This document shows positions 8,449-17,082 of a DNA stretch of 64,000 nt, one piece after another. The position numbers and the translations under genes were made by a program. This DNA is from DATFNV01 sp963827935. Its GTDB lineage: Bacteria > Planctomycetota > Planctomycetia > Gemmatales > Gemmataceae. The stretch covers positions 1 through 64,000 of the forward strand of contig CAWHCN010000013.1 of assembly GCA_963827935.1 (NCBI GenBank). Reading direction: 5' to 3'. A model generated the notes under the pieces. It did not search any database. It worked only from the letters and a program-made list of their open reading frames with translations, and had not been told where the DNA came from. The first letter of the stretch is position 1. Every line of letters starts with the position of its first letter.

Positions 8449-9307
8449 TCAACTGCATCCGTTCGTTCGGCCTGCTCTGCTACGAACGAGATCCCACGAA
8501 CTTCCGAGAAGTGCGAAAACTCCGCCAACGTCGAGCTCGATCCCGAACTTTCGCAGCATGTCGTAGAGGCTCAGTATCACCTGTCTGGCCTCCTCGTTGC
8601 GAGTCATGAGAACGTGGATTGCCAAAGCCGAAAGGGCGGGCGCGATCGCTTCGGAGGCTGCCATGATCTCGTCTTGAGCCCCAGATTGCTGAAAGTGTAA
8701 GTTCCCAAAGACAGGGGGCTGGTCGGTTTCCCAAGTGATCCCCCGACAGTATTTGACATTGCGAGAATCAATATTGCGCTGCTCCCCCACAACGTGGGGT
8801 TTGATGACCTCGTAGGCGTGGCGCGGAAACGCATCGTCCCCAAAAACGGCGGTCGTCCAGGTCAGGACCGGGGGGTCCGATGTAGACATCCCATACAGCA
8901 GCCGACATCCTCTGCTCGGATCCCTGGTCTAGATGAAGGCGGATCAGCGGCGGGGCCACGTTTATCAGGAACTCGGTCAGTCGATGGGTCGAGTACAAAT
9001 CAATGCTGGCTTGTTCTTTGCACACGCTTCCGATGAAAAACGGCAGTTTCAGGTTCTTCACCCAGTCAACCTCGTGGTTGGCGTATTCCACGGTCCGGCC
9101 TGAGTAGCTTTTCAGCTGGACGAAGAAGCTGTTCTCCGCAATCAAAAGGTTCTTGGGATCCTTCCGGAGAAGTGTCGCGACGGCGTCGATGCCTGTGTCC
9201 TCGGGACGCGGGACAGAGGCGACGGTCGCAAACGATTTTAGAAGCAGAATCCCAAGTTCCTCGTTCAGGTCTCCGCTCCGTATGCCTCCTGGGCGCCTTC
9301 CAGCCAT
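8449..9307 (-). CDS. DUF4365-like protein with PD-(D/E)xK nuclease-type motifs, one-base frameshift
   Basis: From ATG 9307 the N-terminal part has NEELGILLLKSF, DTGIDAVATLL and FFVQLKSYSG: the E...D...Q-x-K order expected of DUF4365 and related PD-(D/E)xK folds. The frame is lost at a six-G run (8870-8875 on the plus strand); removing one base joins DVYIGPPVLTWTTAVF to the second half, which is helical and ends at 8449. The joined product would be about 285 residues. Family members are suspected nucleases, some in defence islands. It lies next to an IS91-type element and shows no partner gene. Whether it is active is unknown. Confidence 0.55.
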
Positions 9308-9358
9308 TTGTGGGCTCCTCGCAGGGTTCCCATTTCCACGCTGTACCGCCGAACGTTA

Positions 9359-9441
9359 AGGATTCTATCCGGAGTGCCCCGCCGCCAGCGGCCGTATCCG
9401 CTCCGCAAGGTCCTGTGGCGGGGCACTCCGGATAGAATCCT
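9359..9441. repeat. Perfect 25-base inverted repeat, 33-base loop
   Basis: The arm at 9359-9383 begins AGGATTCTATCCGGAGTG and is matched exactly in reverse complement at 9417-9441. The right arm abuts the left end of the IS91-like element. The hairpin could act as a terminator for convergent transcripts or be a target or relic of a palindromic repeat family. Confidence 0.8.
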
Positions 9442-9689
9442 GTTGAACTGAACCGCGCCACCCCCGACTGCATCCTGGGGTTTGCTCCGTTGCGACGCCG
9501 TGCCGACGCCGTCCTCACGGCCCATCATACCAGGCTCAAAGCCGCCCGCCACATAAATTGCGCCCCTGTGTTGTACCCTTTAGCACCCCGCGTTGTCGCC
9601 TTTACCATGCCCGGCGCGCACCGTCCCCACCTCTCCTACTCCCGCCTCCGTGACCAACCGGCCTGACATCGCACCTCTCCGCATGCGCC

Positions 9690-10913
9690 TCACGACGTGT
9701 CCACCACGACCACACCCACCTCCAGCACCGCCCCGCCCTTTCGCCACAACAGCGACCCGCACTCCGGACAGCACGGCCCCGGCCACGCCGCCGCCCGCTC
9801 CCCCGTTGGCGCCGCCGCCGCCAAGCCCAACAGCCACAACTGCCAGCGGCACGCCGCCAGCTTCGCCGCACGACCGTGGCTGGCCAACAGCCCGTAATGA
9901 CGCACCTTGACAAAACCCCGGGGCAACACATGCTGCACCCAGCGACGCAGGAACTCCTCCCCGCTCAACGTCAACACCCGCTCCTTACCCCCGTGCGCGT
10001 AGTCCTTCCAGGTGAACGACACCGCCTCGTCCGTCAGCGACACCAGCCGGCCGTTGCTCAACGCCGAGCGGTGCACGTAACGCGACAGGTACTTCAGCAC
10101 CACCTCCGCCCCCGCCGTCGGCGGCTGGCTGTACACCACCCAATCCTGTCCGTACAAGGGCCGCAGCCACGACGCCCACGCCGACGCCTCCGCCAGCGAC
10201 GCCAGCCGGCCCAGCAGCGATAATTGGCCCTTCTCATGGGCCCGACGCAACAACGCCAGGAACTTCCCCCGGAACACGCGGCTGAGCACCCGCACCGGCA
10301 GGAAGAACCCCGGACGGCACGACCGCCAACACGCCGCCTGGTCCACACGCCCCGAGCGGTCGCACGACAACCCACCCCCCGTCACCAGACAATGCAGATG
10401 CGGATGGTGATGCAAATTCTGCCCCCAGGTGTGCAACACCGCCACCTCCCCCACCTGCGCCCCCAGGTACTTCGGGTCCGCCGCTACCTCCCGCAGCGTG
10501 GCGCTGGCCGCCTGAAACAACAGCCCGTAGACCAACGCCGGGTTGGCCAAGGCCACCTCGGCCACTGCGGCCGGCAGGGTGAAGACCACGTGGTGATACT
10601 CGACCGGCAGCAGCCAGGACGCCTCGCGTGTCAGCCACGTCGCCCGCACCGACGCCTGGCAGGTCGGGCAGTGCCGGTTGCGGCAGGAGTTATATAGCAC
10701 CCGCTCGTGTCCGCAATCGTGGCAGTGCCAGACGTGGCCGCCCAGCGCCTCAGTACGGCACAGCCCCAGGTCCCCCAGCGCCCGCCGTTGCACCCCCGTC
10801 AGGCCGGCCTCCCAGCGCTCCAGGAAGGCGACGCCATGGACGCGGATCACGTCGGCCATCGTCAGGGCCGACGCCACCGGGACGGCGGGACAGGCCCGCG
10901 TCTCCAGGGTCAC
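9690..10913 (-). CDS. IS91-family HUH (rolling-circle) transposase
   Basis: About 407 residues from a GTG at 10913 that overlaps the upstream recombinase stop (GTGA), implying coupled translation. An N-terminal Cys zinc-binding region (CHDCGHERVLYNSCRNRHC and CQAC-like spacing) precedes the HUH metal site HHHPHLHCLV and the Y2-type tyrosine region YLSRYVHR, followed by FTWKDYAHGG. A C-terminal zinc pair CCPECGSLLW is present. These are the marks of IS91/ISCR transposases, which nick and transfer one strand. All key motifs are intact, so the element may be active. Confidence 0.92.
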   Translation of the reverse strand: MTLETRACPAVPVASALTMADVIRVHGVAFLERWEAGLTGVQRRALGDLGLCRTEALGGHVWHCHDCGHERVLYNSCRNRHCPTCQASVRATWLTREASWLLPVEYHHVVFTLPAAVAEVALANPALVYGLLFQAASATLREVAADPKYLGAQVGEVAVLHTWGQNLHHHPHLHCLVTGGGLSCDRSGRVDQAACWRSCRPGFFLPVRVLSRVFRGKFLALLRRAHEKGQLSLLGRLASLAEASAWASWLRPLYGQDWVVYSQPPTAGAEVVLKYLSRYVHRSALSNGRLVSLTDEAVSFTWKDYAHGGKERVLTLSGEEFLRRWVQHVLPRGFVKVRHYGLLASHGRAAKLAACRWQLWLLGLAAAAPTGERAAAWPGPCCPECGSLLWRKGGAVLEVGVVVVDTS

Positions 10914-11782
10914 GGCTGTGTCTCCGGGGCTGACGGCGACGCCGCGGACGGCCGCGCGATCCAGTCGAGCAAACTGGGCGTACGCCCCAACTGCTGGGCG
11001 CTGATATGCAGGTAGCGGGCTGTGGTCTTGAGGTCCGTGTGACCCAGCAGCCGTTGGATGGTCAAAAGGTCGCAACCCGCTTCCAGCAGATGCGTGGCGT
11101 AGGAATGACGCAGCGTGTGCAGACTGATGGCCTTGTCCAGGCCAGACCGCTCGACCACCCGGCGCACCAGCCGCTGCACCCCGCCGACACTCAGGTGGCA
11201 GCCGGGACGGGCGCCGGCAAACAGCCAGGGCCGCGGCCGATAACGACGCCAGTAACCACGCAACTCCTCCAGCAGCCGGGGTGACAGAGGCACGAGGCGG
11301 TCCTTGGCCCCTTTGCCCTGGCGGACGATCACGACTCCCCGCGCAGCGTCGATGTCCTCCAGACGCAAAGCCACCAACTCGCTGATACGCAGGCCCAGGG
11401 CGTAGTCGGTGCGGAGCAAGGTGCGCTCGCGGTCGTTGGCGGCGGCGGCGAAGAGGCGACTGACCTCGTCGGCGGCCAGGATGGTGGGGAGCTTCTTGGG
11501 TCGCTTGCCGTAGGCGATCCTGTGGACGATGTCCGGTCGGCCGAGGGTGATGCCGTAGAAGAAGCGCAGGCCGGCGGTCACCTGGTTGAGGAGGCTGAAC
11601 GAGACACGTTCTTGGACCAGCTGGAGCTGGAACTCGCGGACCTGTTCGGGGGAGAGTTGATCGGGTGCGCTGCCGAAGTATCGTGTGAGCTTGACGACGG
11701 CGGCAACGTAGGCCTCGATGGTGCGCGGCGAGTAGTTACGCAAACGAAGATCATCGATGAGTCGCTGACGCAAGGGGGTCAT
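10910..11782 (-). CDS. XerC/D-like tyrosine recombinase of the IS91-type element
   Basis: A 290-residue protein from ATG 11782 with a SAM-like N-terminal domain (LRNYSPRTIEAYVAAV) and a full catalytic domain: Arg in GLRISELVAL, Lys in RQGKGAKDR, H-x-x-R in LHTLRHSYATHL, His in LLGHTDLKTT and Tyr in ARYLHIS. It precedes and overlaps the HUH transposase gene. In related planctomycete elements the recombinase travels with the IS91 transposase, although its part in transposition is unclear. Confidence 0.92.
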   Translation of the reverse strand: MTPLRQRLIDDLRLRNYSPRTIEAYVAAVVKLTRYFGSAPDQLSPEQVREFQLQLVQERVSFSLLNQVTAGLRFFYGITLGRPDIVHRIAYGKRPKKLPTILAADEVSRLFAAAANDRERTLLRTDYALGLRISELVALRLEDIDAARGVVIVRQGKGAKDRLVPLSPRLLEELRGYWRRYRPRPWLFAGARPGCHLSVGGVQRLVRRVVERSGLDKAISLHTLRHSYATHLLEAGCDLLTIQRLLGHTDLKTTARYLHISAQQLGRTPSLLDWIARPSAASPSAPETQP

Positions 11783-11993
11783 GGCAAGTCCTCTCGGGCT
11801 TCTGCGGGGTGCGGATGGAGTACGAAGGGCGTAGCAGAAGCATGCCCGAGGAATGCAGCGGGCGCAAGTCAGCAAAACCGGCACAACCGGCACAGACGGC
11901 CCAGCTGGACAGGACGTGGGACCAACGATCGTGTCAAGAAGGAAGAGAAGAGATGAGCTCGGGGGCCACCGCGGAGCGGTTTAGTTCAACAGG

Positions 11994-12345
11994 AATTATA
12001 GCGCGCCTAACCAAATCCGCGCGCATCCCATGCCGGCGTCGGTTGCCCGAAAATCGCGCCCGCGCACCCTACCGCACGCGCCGGGTGCCCTATTGTCCGC
12101 CGGCGTCCCGCGTCGCGTCAAGCATGAAACGAGCTGGCTACCGGATTTAGAGCGAGGGCCGGGAATGAGGCAAGGCGCAGCCTGCCTGCTTGAAGTCGGC
12201 GCCCGGGGCGGGTATTGTTCACCTCAAAGCCGCCGCGCCAGTCCGTCACGCCGGTCGGGCTACGTTCTACTTTCCAGCGGAAGAAGCAGGCCCGGCGGGG
12301 GGCGGTAGCGGTATTACGCTGTTGCACCCTGTATTTCCTCCCTGG
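11994..12345. other. Intergenic region right of the IS91-type element
   Basis: About 350 bases with no gene I can support. A short minus-strand frame at 12118-12327 is Arg/Pro-rich and lacks a ribosome-binding site. The stretch may be remnant DNA of a gene interrupted by the element. Confidence 0.35.
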
Positions 12346-12475
12346 CGAATCGTTTCATTTGAGCCGGGGGGTGGTGTGTCCGTGTCCCATGCAACGATGC
12401 GGTGCCACTAGCGTAAGTGCCTATGTTTCAACGACATCGGGAATGGCGCATCGTTGCACGTCAAATGAAACGATT
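12346..12475. repeat. 130-base structure with two nested inverted repeats
   Basis: The outer arms GAATCGTTTCATTTGA (12346-12361) and TCAAATGAAACGATTC (12460-12475) are perfect complements; an inner pair, TGCAACGATGC and GCATCGTTGCA, is also perfect. Together they would form a long cruciform or RNA hairpin just upstream of the truncated WD40 gene. This could be a small mobile element or a leader structure. Confidence 0.6.
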
Positions 12476-12506
12476 CCGCGGGTCCCTTATTGTCCAGAGA
12501 ACTGCC

Positions 12507-12731
12507 ATGCGAACCACAATCCTGACCGTAACCCTGCTGGTCGTGCTGGCGGCGGAGGCGGCTCCTGGGGATGAGGCGGCGCCCGCGGACGGGCAGCCGC
12601 GCCTGGTCATCCAGACCGGACACGGCGGGTCGCGGGCGGTGGCCTTCTCGCCGGACGGCAAGCGCGTGCTGTCCGGAGGAGACGACCAGTGTGACCGTGA
12701 TGCCCTCCCACCATCCGCTCCTTCCCGCTGA
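12507..12731 (+). pseudogene. Truncated N-terminus of a secreted WD40-repeat protein
   Basis: ATG at 12507 starts a signal peptide (hydrophobic TILTVTLLVVLAAEA) followed by LVIQTGHGGSRAVAFSPDGK and RVLSGGDDQ, the first WD40 blade. After the Gln near 12691 the frame becomes unrelated sequence and stops at 12731. WD40 proteins of planctomycetes normally have many blades, so this is a remnant of a much longer gene. The break is not a simple frameshift: no further WD40 blade is readable downstream in any frame. Confidence 0.6.
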
Positions 12732-13124
12732 CCAAGCCGTGAAGCCGCACACAAAGCCAGCGCGCGGTGCGCCGTTGCTCACAACGGCCAGAATCTCGCC
12801 AAGCGCATGGCTCAGCGAGCGCCTGGATTGCCGTTTCCTGTCAACCCCCGTGACAGGAAACGGCGCGCCCGAAGTCCTTGTCTTAGCACCAGTTAGATAC
12901 ATCAATGAACTTTCATGTCACCTGCCGGTGAGCCCACCCCCCTCCGATGACAGGAAATCACCTTGGGGACAGTGCCCCTCCACGGGCACCCCGCGCTCCC
13001 CGGCATCCGGATTGCAGACCGTTGATCGCAGATGCCACGGCTCGGCTCGCCCGATTTTCCAGAACCGCTTCGCAGCGTAGCAGAGACGGGTTCTGGGGGG
13101 TTGCTTGCAGGGATCCAACGATTC
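12732..13124. other. Intergenic remnant region, no gene seen
   Basis: About 390 bases between the truncated WD40 gene and the histidine kinase. CCTGTCAACCCCCGTGACAGG near 12837-12857 is a short imperfect palindrome. I find no coding sequence that I would support. Confidence 0.35.
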
Positions 13125-14329
13125 ATGTCCCATCCACGGCTGTTTCGCTACCTCGTACCCGTGGTGGCAGTCGCGATTATCTTTCCCATCGCCGTTCTGT
13201 TGCCGCCGGGCACCTCGGGCGTGGCCTCACCGTTGCTGGCCGCTGTCATGATCAGCGCCTGGTACGGGGGCCTGGGGCCCGGCCTGCTGGCTACCGGCCT
13301 GGCCGCCCTGGCGTTGAACTTGTTGCGCCCGGACTCTACTTCCCGGGAGCTAGCTGGGAAGACGCCTTGCGGCTCCTGGTGTTTCTGTCCGCGGCCCTCA
13401 TCATCAGTTCTCTCAATGCGCGGCAGCGCCGCCTCGAGGAGGCGCTGCGGCGCCAGGACCGTCAGAAGGACGAACTCTTGGCCCTCCTGGCTCACGAGTT
13501 GCGCACTCCCCTTAGCGCCATCTTGAACGCCCTTCAGGTGATACGTCTTGACCAGGAGCGTCGGTCCGCTCAGTCGCCCATGACCGAGCTGATGGAGCGG
13601 CAGGCGCGCAACATGGCCCGCCTCATCGAGGACCTGCTCGATATCTCGCGGATCGGCCTGGGGAAGTTACGCCTGTCCTGCGACGCGCTGGACCTGGCCG
13701 CCACGGTGCATGCCGCCGTCGAGGTGACTCGCCCCCTGATCGCCTCTCGTCAGCACACGCTGGACGTTTCTCTGCCTCCGGGTCCGATCCCGCTACACGG
13801 GGATGCCACTCGGCTGGAACAGGTGGTGGTCAACTTGCTCACGAACGCGGCCCGGTACACCCCGCCCGGCGGCCGCATCTGGCTGACGGTCGAGCGCGGG
13901 GCCAACCAGGTGGTGCTGCGCGTCCGCGACACCGGCATCGGCGTTGCCCCGGAATTGCTCCCGTATCTCTTTGACTTGTACATGCAGGCGACGAACGGCT
14001 CCCGCGGCGGGCTGGGGATCGGCCTGAATCTGGTGCGCTCGCTGGTGCGAATGCACGGCGGTGAGGTCATGGCCTCCAGTGACGGCCCCGGCCATGGTAC
14101 GGAATTCGTCCTTCACCTGCCGACCATCCTGCCGGGCGGGACCGACGCTCGCGGGTCCGTGGTGCGTGAGGGAGATGGGCCGGCGGCGCAGTTCCGCGCT
14201 GTCCCCGGTACCCGCCCGGCCGGCGTGGCGGCTGAGTTTTGTCCGCCTAAAGCAGGAATTCCTGCCGCCGCAATTCCTGCAGGCGGACCAGCCCGCCACA
14301 GCGCTGCAGATACTCCGAGAAATCTTTGA
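13125..14329 (+). CDS. Membrane sensor histidine kinase with DUF4118-like N-terminus, one-base frameshift
   Basis: The N-terminal frame from ATG 13125 has three hydrophobic segments typical of the KdpD-like DUF4118 domain (LVPVVAVAIIFPIAVLL, then GVASPLLAAVMI, then GLLATGLAALALNLL). At 13331 a GG must become GGG to continue as LLRPGLYFPGASWEDALRLLV into a coiled linker and the kinase core: H-box LLALLAHELRTPLSAI, N-box VVNLLTNAARYTPPGG, D-box VRDTGIGVAP and G-box GGLGIGLNLVRSLV. It would autophosphorylate on His in response to an unknown signal; no response regulator is adjacent. The last 60 residues overlap the convergent CoA-transferase gene and look non-conserved, so the true stop may be nearer. 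Confidence 0.82.
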
Positions 14330-15242
14330 CCCCGTAGATGTGCTCGTCCAGAAAGCGCCGATGGGCGTCCGGGTCGCGCTCCACCTCCAGCCAGCGGCGC
14401 AGATGCGCCTCGTCGGAGAAATACTCGTACGGCATGTTGCCCGGGTAGCTGCCGAACGGCACCTCGCACACGGCATCGACCAGGAAGAACGGGATGATGG
14501 TCCGGCTCGGATCGCGGCGGATTTCGTCGCTGGAGATCAAGCGCTCGCAGGTGATGATCAGGCGTTTGGCGGCGCGAGCCAGGTCGAAGTCGGCGACGGT
14601 CGTCCCGCGGATGCGGCAATTGCCGAAGCGGTCGGCCTCATGGACGTGGATGGCGGCCACGTCCGGATAGAGCGCCGGCAAGGCCAGGAGGCGCTGGCCG
14701 GTGAACGGACACTCGATGACCCGGGCGGCGCTGTGGCGAAAGGTGTCGGTGCCGAGCATCATGCGCGCCGGCAGGAACGGCACGCCCATGGCCGCCGCCT
14801 TGAAGCGGACGGCCAGGGCGTAGTTGGTCCACTCGGTGAACTCGACCTCGCCCGATTCCATGACCCGGCGGGCGTGGGGCGACAGCCCGCGGGCCTCCAG
14901 CCCGATGATGTAAGCGATATCGACGCGGGCCAGGGTTCGCCCCCGGCCGGTCAGGTTACCCGCACACAGCAGCTGGAAGTCGTGGGTGGCGGTGTGGCCG
15001 GCCAGGCCCAGGTTCTGCCGGCCCTGCCGGAGAATCTCGTGAACGACGGCGGTCGGCAGCCGGTCGCCCCCGAACCCGCCGATGGCCAGGTAGTCGCCGT
15101 CTCGAACGAGGCGGGCGACGGCGTCGATGACGGTCGTGAGCTTGTCGGTGAGGGCTCGCGGCTTGGCGGCAAAGGCCTCGCGGGCGCGGTCAGCCGACGG
15201 ATCGACGAAGAGCGGGCCGATGCCCTGGGGGAGAGGATTCAT
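14247..15242 (-). CDS. Family I CoA-transferase, subunit A-like (glutaconate/3-oxoacid type)
   Basis: A 331-residue protein from ATG 15242. The N-terminal glycine-rich region DYLAIGGFGGDRLPTA is the CoA-binding signature of subunit A of family I CoA-transferases; LARVDIAYIIGLEARGLSP, AIHVHEADRFGNCRIRG and FLVDAVCEVPFGSYPG are further family blocks. Such enzymes move CoA between carboxylic acids and normally need a subunit B, which carries the catalytic Glu. No subunit B gene is next to it: downstream is the convergent kinase and upstream a TPR gene. It may act with a partner elsewhere or have another role. Confidence 0.75.
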   Translation of the reverse strand: MNPLPQGIGPLFVDPSADRAREAFAAKPRALTDKLTTVIDAVARLVRDGDYLAIGGFGGDRLPTAVVHEILRQGRQNLGLAGHTATHDFQLLCAGNLTGRGRTLARVDIAYIIGLEARGLSPHARRVMESGEVEFTEWTNYALAVRFKAAAMGVPFLPARMMLGTDTFRHSAARVIECPFTGQRLLALPALYPDVAAIHVHEADRFGNCRIRGTTVADFDLARAAKRLIITCERLISSDEIRRDPSRTIIPFFLVDAVCEVPFGSYPGNMPYEYFSDEAHLRRWLEVERDPDAHRRFLDEHIYGVKDFSEYLQRCGGLVRLQELRRQEFLL

Positions 15243-15246
15243 GCAG

Positions 15247-15303
15247 TTTAGCCGCCGCCCGCAGGGCGGCGTTGGGAGCGCCGCCCTTCGGGCGGCGGCT
15301 AAA
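15247..15303. repeat. Palindrome of the TTTAGCCGC family
   Basis: Arms TTTAGCCGCCGCCCG and its complement enclose a second GC-rich hairpin, between the CoA-transferase and TPR genes. Partial copies with the same TTTAGCCGCCGCCC end lie near 17049 and 55623, and the palindrome at 58717-58763 shares the TTTAGCCGC edge. Confidence 0.75.
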
Positions 15304-15309
15304 CGGTGC

Positions 15310-15748
15310 TCACCGATTCTCGAACTCACGCAGCAGCTGCCGGAAACGCGGGTCGTGGCGGATCGTGTCGAGGTCGCGATCCTCGCGCATGTAGCGAAAG
15401 TCGCGATAGCCCAGCTCGACGGCGCGGCGTAGCGTCTTGAGGGCCAGCTCGGCGCGTTTGAGCAGGGCGTAGCTGCACGCCAGGTTGTAATGAGCCAGGG
15501 GATCGGTGGGGCGGAGGCCGACCAGGCGCTTGTCCACCTGCAAGCCCTCGGCATAGCGTCCTTTGAGGGTCAGGAGATGGCCCATGACCCGCAGCACATC
15601 CACGTAGTCCGGAGCGCGCTTTCAGCACGCCGGCGAAGAAGTCGAGTTCGAAGTCGATCTGGTTTTGTTGGTCCGTCAGGTGGGCAACGGGGTTGCCGGT
15701 GGACGTGGGCTGCGCCCCCTCGTTGAACTGTTTCCCCTGATGAGCCAT
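15310..15748 (-). CDS. Small TPR-repeat protein, one-base frameshift
   Basis: From ATG 15748 the N-terminal part reads MAHQGKQFNEGAQPTS and DFELDFFAGVLK. Removing one A from the AAA run at 15620-15622 (TTT on the plus strand) joins it to KRAPDYVDVLRVMG, GHLLTLKGRYAEGLQVDKRL and PTDPLAHYNLACSYALLKR, two tetratricopeptide motifs, ending at 15310. The joined product is about 145 residues. Helical TPR repeats bind protein partners; this one has no signal peptide. Homologous short TPR proteins are common in planctomycetes, but a specific role cannot be given. Confidence 0.72.
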
Positions 15749-15993
15749 GAGCGTCCCCCTGCAAGGTCGGGCGCGGCGAGGGGGGGCAGGTTACCCCGCC
15801 CGCCTCCCCCTCCCAGAGCCGGATGGATTATAACGCCCCCCCGGGCAACTGCAAAGCACGCCTGCGCGAGCGCGGCAACTCTGCGGCGCCCGCATGGTAA
15901 GCCCTTCCCGTCAGAGCGCCAATGCTCATCGGGCGAGATGGGCGCTCTGCGGTGCGTGAGCCGTCGCGGCCCACGCACCGGGCTCACGCTGGA

Positions 15994-16953
15994 TCACTTC
16001 TCCTTGGTCGCCAGCTTGGCGCTCGGCGTGGCGTCGCCGGGCACCAGGCCCAGGTCCCACTTGAGGCCGCCGATCAGGCTCTCCTGGAAGCGCGGATCGC
16101 GCCACGTCTCCTTGCGGTGGCCCATCGACGTGTAAAACACCTTCCCCTTGCCCATCTCATGGCACCACGAAATGGCGTAGTCGTTGTCCTTGCGCACATA
16201 GCTCGGCTTGAAGCTGCCCGGCTCCATGCTGATGATGATGTGCAGCTTTTCGCGGCTGTAGGGGTCCTCGGCGGCCTTGGGCAGATCGCGGAAGATGTAC
16301 CACTCGTCGTAGTACTCGTCGCCCGTGTGGAAGCCCTTGGCGGCCGGGTGCTTGGGATCTTCCACCTTGAGGCGGACCTTCTGCTGGGCCGGGTGCGTCT
16401 GGAACAGGCCGCCCAGCAGGTTGCCGTAGCCGGTGGTATAGAGCGTATCGGCGCCGCAGTGCGTGGCGGCAAAGGCATGCCCCTCCTTGACCCAATGGAT
16501 CAGATCCTTCTCCTCGTCCGTGGTGACCGGCTGGCCGGTAGTGAAGAACAGGACCACGTCGAAGTTCTTCAGCGTCTCCTTGTTGATCCGGCCGATGTTC
16601 TCCTTGGTGACCTCCTGCCCCGGCTTCCTGTTTTCTCCCGTGGTACCGCGGTATTTGTTGCTGTAGGCTCGCAGCGCCGTGGTCTCGACCTCGACGTCCT
16701 TGCCGTCGATCTTCTCCTTGACCTTCACCTTGGCGTCCGGGTCGCCGGTGAAGCGCCAGCAGGTCACCTCGAAGCCGTTCTTGGGTCCGATGTCCTTGAG
16801 CACCTCCTCGGCGACGCCGATGGAGTCGTGCATGAAGCCCCCGGAGTGGGTCACCAGCAGCAGGCGTTTGGGTTTGGCGGGATCAGCAGCACCGGCGGCG
16901 GCCGTCAGGCCGGCCAGCACGGCAAACGTCAGTAGCCATCGCAAGCAGCGCAT
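15994..16953 (-). CDS. Secreted ThuA-domain protein
   Basis: A 319-residue protein from ATG 16953, preceded by GGGAGGAAC. A signal peptide covers residues 1-23 (LRWLLTFAVLAGLTAAAGAA). The ThuA fold (class I glutamine-amidotransferase-like) is shown by RLLLVTHSGGFMHDS, NFDVVLFFTTGQPV, GHAFAATHCGADTLY, DEYYDEWYIFRDLP and PISWCHEM-like AISWCHEMGKGKVFYTSMGH. Such proteins are very common in planctomycetes and are thought to act on carbohydrates outside the cytoplasm; the precise reaction is unproven. The neighbours are a TPR protein and an ABC transporter on the same strand, with gaps of more than 100 bases. Confidence 0.85.
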   Translation of the reverse strand: MRCLRWLLTFAVLAGLTAAAGAADPAKPKRLLLVTHSGGFMHDSIGVAEEVLKDIGPKNGFEVTCWRFTGDPDAKVKVKEKIDGKDVEVETTALRAYSNKYRGTTGENRKPGQEVTKENIGRINKETLKNFDVVLFFTTGQPVTTDEEKDLIHWVKEGHAFAATHCGADTLYTTGYGNLLGGLFQTHPAQQKVRLKVEDPKHPAAKGFHTGDEYYDEWYIFRDLPKAAEDPYSREKLHIIISMEPGSFKPSYVRKDNDYAISWCHEMGKGKVFYTSMGHRKETWRDPRFQESLIGGLKWDLGLVPGDATPSAKLATKEK

Positions 16954-17082
16954 CGAAGTTCCTCCCCTGGTGCGAATTCGCGGCGGCAAGAGGTACCGCC
17001 ACAGGTGCGATGCGTGATTGTAAAGGGCGCACGGCGCCGGTGCAAACGGTTTAGCCGCCGCCCGGAGGGCGGCGCGCCGAGT

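Larger units (their letters stand above)
9439..11993 (-). mobile_element. IS91-type element with transposase and tyrosine recombinase
   Basis: Two coupled minus-strand genes, a tyrosine recombinase and an HUH transposase, form the two-gene type of IS91-like elements known in planctomycetes. I place the ends by an 18-base inverted repeat differing at one position: CCTGTTGAACTGAACCGC at 9439-9456 and its complement at 11976-11993. Classical IS91 elements lack terminal inverted repeats, so these bounds are tentative. Confidence 0.55.

Noticed and set aside
9265..9552. Minus-strand frame between the DUF4365-like gene and the IS91-type element
   Set aside because: Runs through the perfect palindrome and has no ribosome-binding site or motif.
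12118..12327. Small minus-strand Arg-rich gene
   Set aside because: No start signal, no motif and base composition of non-coding GC-rich DNA.
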